Source of the DNA: CAVZBW01 sp963778465
GTDB lineage: Bacteria; Actinomycetota; Acidimicrobiia; Acidimicrobiales; RAAP-2
DNA: 64,000 bases
Reading direction: 5' to 3'
NCBI GenBank assembly: GCA_963778465.1
Contig: CAVZUK010000002.1
Span: forward strand, 806,001-870,000
Position numbers and translations under genes: made by a program
Part shown: one piece after another, positions 63,106 through 64,000 of the stretch
How the letters are laid out: every line of letters begins with the position of its first letter
Numbering within the stretch: the first letter of the stretch is position 1
Notes under the pieces: model-generated
The model's database searches: none
What the model saw: only the letters and a program-made list of their open reading frames with translations
What the model was told of the DNA's origin: nothing

Positions 63106-63540
63106 TCAGCCGCCCGCTGGGCGGAGCAGTACGAGCGGAATCTCCCGGTCGGTTTTGCGCTGATAGCCGGCGTAGTTGCGGTGCTTGCTGGCGATGATCG
63201 GCCAGATTCGTGCTCGCTCGTCGGGACCGGCAATCTCCGCGATCATCGGCGCAGGGGGACTAGGACCAAGCTTGACCTTCACCTTCGGATCGTCCCGGAG
63301 GTTGAGGAACCATGCGGGGTTGTTATCGTCACCGCCACGGGAGGCTACAACCACGACGGTGGAGTCCTCCTGGTAGGGCGAGGTGAGCATGGTCGTGCGT
63401 GGCTGGCCACTCTTTCTGCCGGTCGTGGTGAGCTCGATCACAGGCATCCCAGAGAACCGCCACCCGAGTCGACCGCCCGAAGCGCCGAGCAGTATCCGAT
63501 GCACACGATTCATGGCCTTTAGGGCACGATCCGAAGGCAT
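63106..63540 (-). CDS. Deazaflavin (F420)-dependent nitroreductase family protein (Ddn)
   Basis: 144 residues from ATG 63540. MNRVHRILLGASGGRLGWRF, then PVIELTTTGRKSGQPRTTML and NPAWFLNLRDDPKVKVKLGP are the family hallmarks; the N-terminal helix is the one used for quinone/membrane contact in Ddn. Second family member in the window. The F420-dependent role is by family, not proven. Confidence 0.9.
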   Translation of the reverse strand: MPSDRALKAMNRVHRILLGASGGRLGWRFSGMPVIELTTTGRKSGQPRTTMLTSPYQEDSTVVVVASRGGDDNNPAWFLNLRDDPKVKVKLGPSPPAPMIAEIAGPDERARIWPIIASKHRNYAGYQRKTDREIPLVLLRPAGG

Positions 63541-63652
63541 GGGCGGTAGCCTAATGAGAGTTCGGAGGAAGCCAGCGCTGTCCCGGCTGCCCGATCCCCG
63601 GCTCCAGACAGGCCCTGGACAATCCGGCACCAAGCCCGGAACCCTTCTCGCC

Positions 63653-63807
63653 GTACCGCTCACTCCATGTGACTACCGTGGCCAGCTCGTCGAGCACCCG
63701 CATACGGACCGCATCCGCTACTCGTCAGACGGCAATAGGCAGCGGGCGAGGATCGTGAATGGTGTTGTCGTCCATGAGTGCGATGACTTCAGCGGCAACG
63801 GAACCGA
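63653..63807 (+). repeat. CxxC...HEC small protein, copy D (degenerate)
   Basis: PLTPCDYRGQLVEHPHTDRI then RYSSDGNRQRARIVNGVVVH and ECDDFSGNGT: clearly the same family, but the second Cys of CxxC is Arg, there is no start codon and the stop is lost. Confidence 0.55.
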
Positions 63808-63808
63808 G

Positions 63809-64000
63809 TCAGCTCGTCTTGGTCAGCGCGTAGGTCCCCGTGGCCTTGAGGGGCTGCACTTCGGTGAACTGGCTGGTCGGTCCGCTGGTGCCCCCGGCCA
63901 CGTTCATGTTCGACCCGAGGGCGATGAAGTTGTTGGAGGAGCCGTTGATGTTGACGCCGCCGCTACCCGTGGCCGAGCCCTGCTGGTAGGTGGCCTGACC
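63809..64000 (-). CDS. C-terminal part of an unknown protein, truncated by window edge
   Basis: 63 residues and a stop: GQATYQQGSATGSGGVNING, SSNNFIALGSNMNVAGGTSG, PTSQFTEVQPLKATGTYALT. Gly/Ser/Asn-rich, beta-type, like the end of a secreted or surface protein. Its stop overlaps the degenerate copy D on the other strand. Confidence 0.55.
   Translation of the reverse strand, partial: GQATYQQGSATGSGGVNINGSSNNFIALGSNMNVAGGTSGPTSQFTEVQPLKATGTYALTKTS

Overview
The window is high-GC DNA from an actinobacterium, most likely of the Acidimicrobiia type. This is an inference. It rests on many GTG starts and overlapping ATGA gene junctions, two F420-type Ddn-family proteins, an FrhB-like protein beside an assimilatory sulfite reductase, mycothiol-type TIGR03086 proteins, SARP/BTAD regulators, a SepX/GlpR-like divisome protein and a fragment of the repeat family reading YWLVxSDGGVFxY. 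No ribosomal or other marker gene is present to fix the taxon.

Layout. 1-7.3 kb is core DNA: a divergent siroheme-synthesis gene, an operon for assimilatory sulfate reduction (cysH, sulfite reductase, FrhB-like electron-input protein, a small conserved protein, an ABC ATPase), a divisome membrane protein and tRNA-Ala(CGC). 7.3-12.3 kb is a small island of defence genes. It holds a TIR / PLD-like / PD-(D/E)XK fusion gene split by an IS21 element with a perfect 8-bp target duplication, followed by a second PD-(D/E)XK nuclease gene and a decayed tRNA-Met half. 12.5-20.5 kb carries small metabolic and regulatory genes: Ddn, an AAA regulator without its HTH, two SRPBCC genes flanking an SDR, a quinone reductase-like MDR, an ECF sigma factor with a SnoaL tail, and a DHFR-like protein. 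20.7-22.1 kb is an IS256 element. 22.4-34.3 kb is a regulatory block: a large SARP-NB-ARC-TPR regulator with CTCAGG direct repeats facing an ABC-2 exporter operon, a second operon (HTH, Clp-N, ABC ATPase, permease) behind a perfect palindrome, and a truncated copy of the SARP regulator. A 176-bp non-coding repeat lies on each side of this block. 34.4-43.6 kb mixes a PD-(D/E)XK protein, two IS110-family transposase genes, recombinase and IS256 remnants, TetR and two SDR genes, and a decayed SRAP gene. 43.9-50 kb holds small secreted or membrane proteins, a beta-helix protein, and four scattered copies of a tiny CxxC...HEC protein family. 50-59 kb has nested IS remnants, a DHFR/SRPBCC/ArsR unit, an ABC-F ATPase, a second near-identical IS110 copy and a large serine recombinase. 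59-64 kb carries DinB-fold, SnoaL, SRPBCC and Ddn genes and an integrase scrap.

Two themes run across the window. First, about 15 otherwise well-preserved genes are each broken by one or two single-base indels, several in short homopolymers. This fits uncorrected sequencing error better than widespread gene decay, so pseudogene calls based on one indel are provisional. The IS21 disruption is structural and does not depend on this, but the amber codon in the same gene is a single-base call. Second, some regulators can be linked to DNA sites: CTCAGG repeats spaced one helical turn apart beside the SARP regulator, and a 13-bp palindrome lying over an apparently leaderless promoter of the Clp-N/ABC operon.
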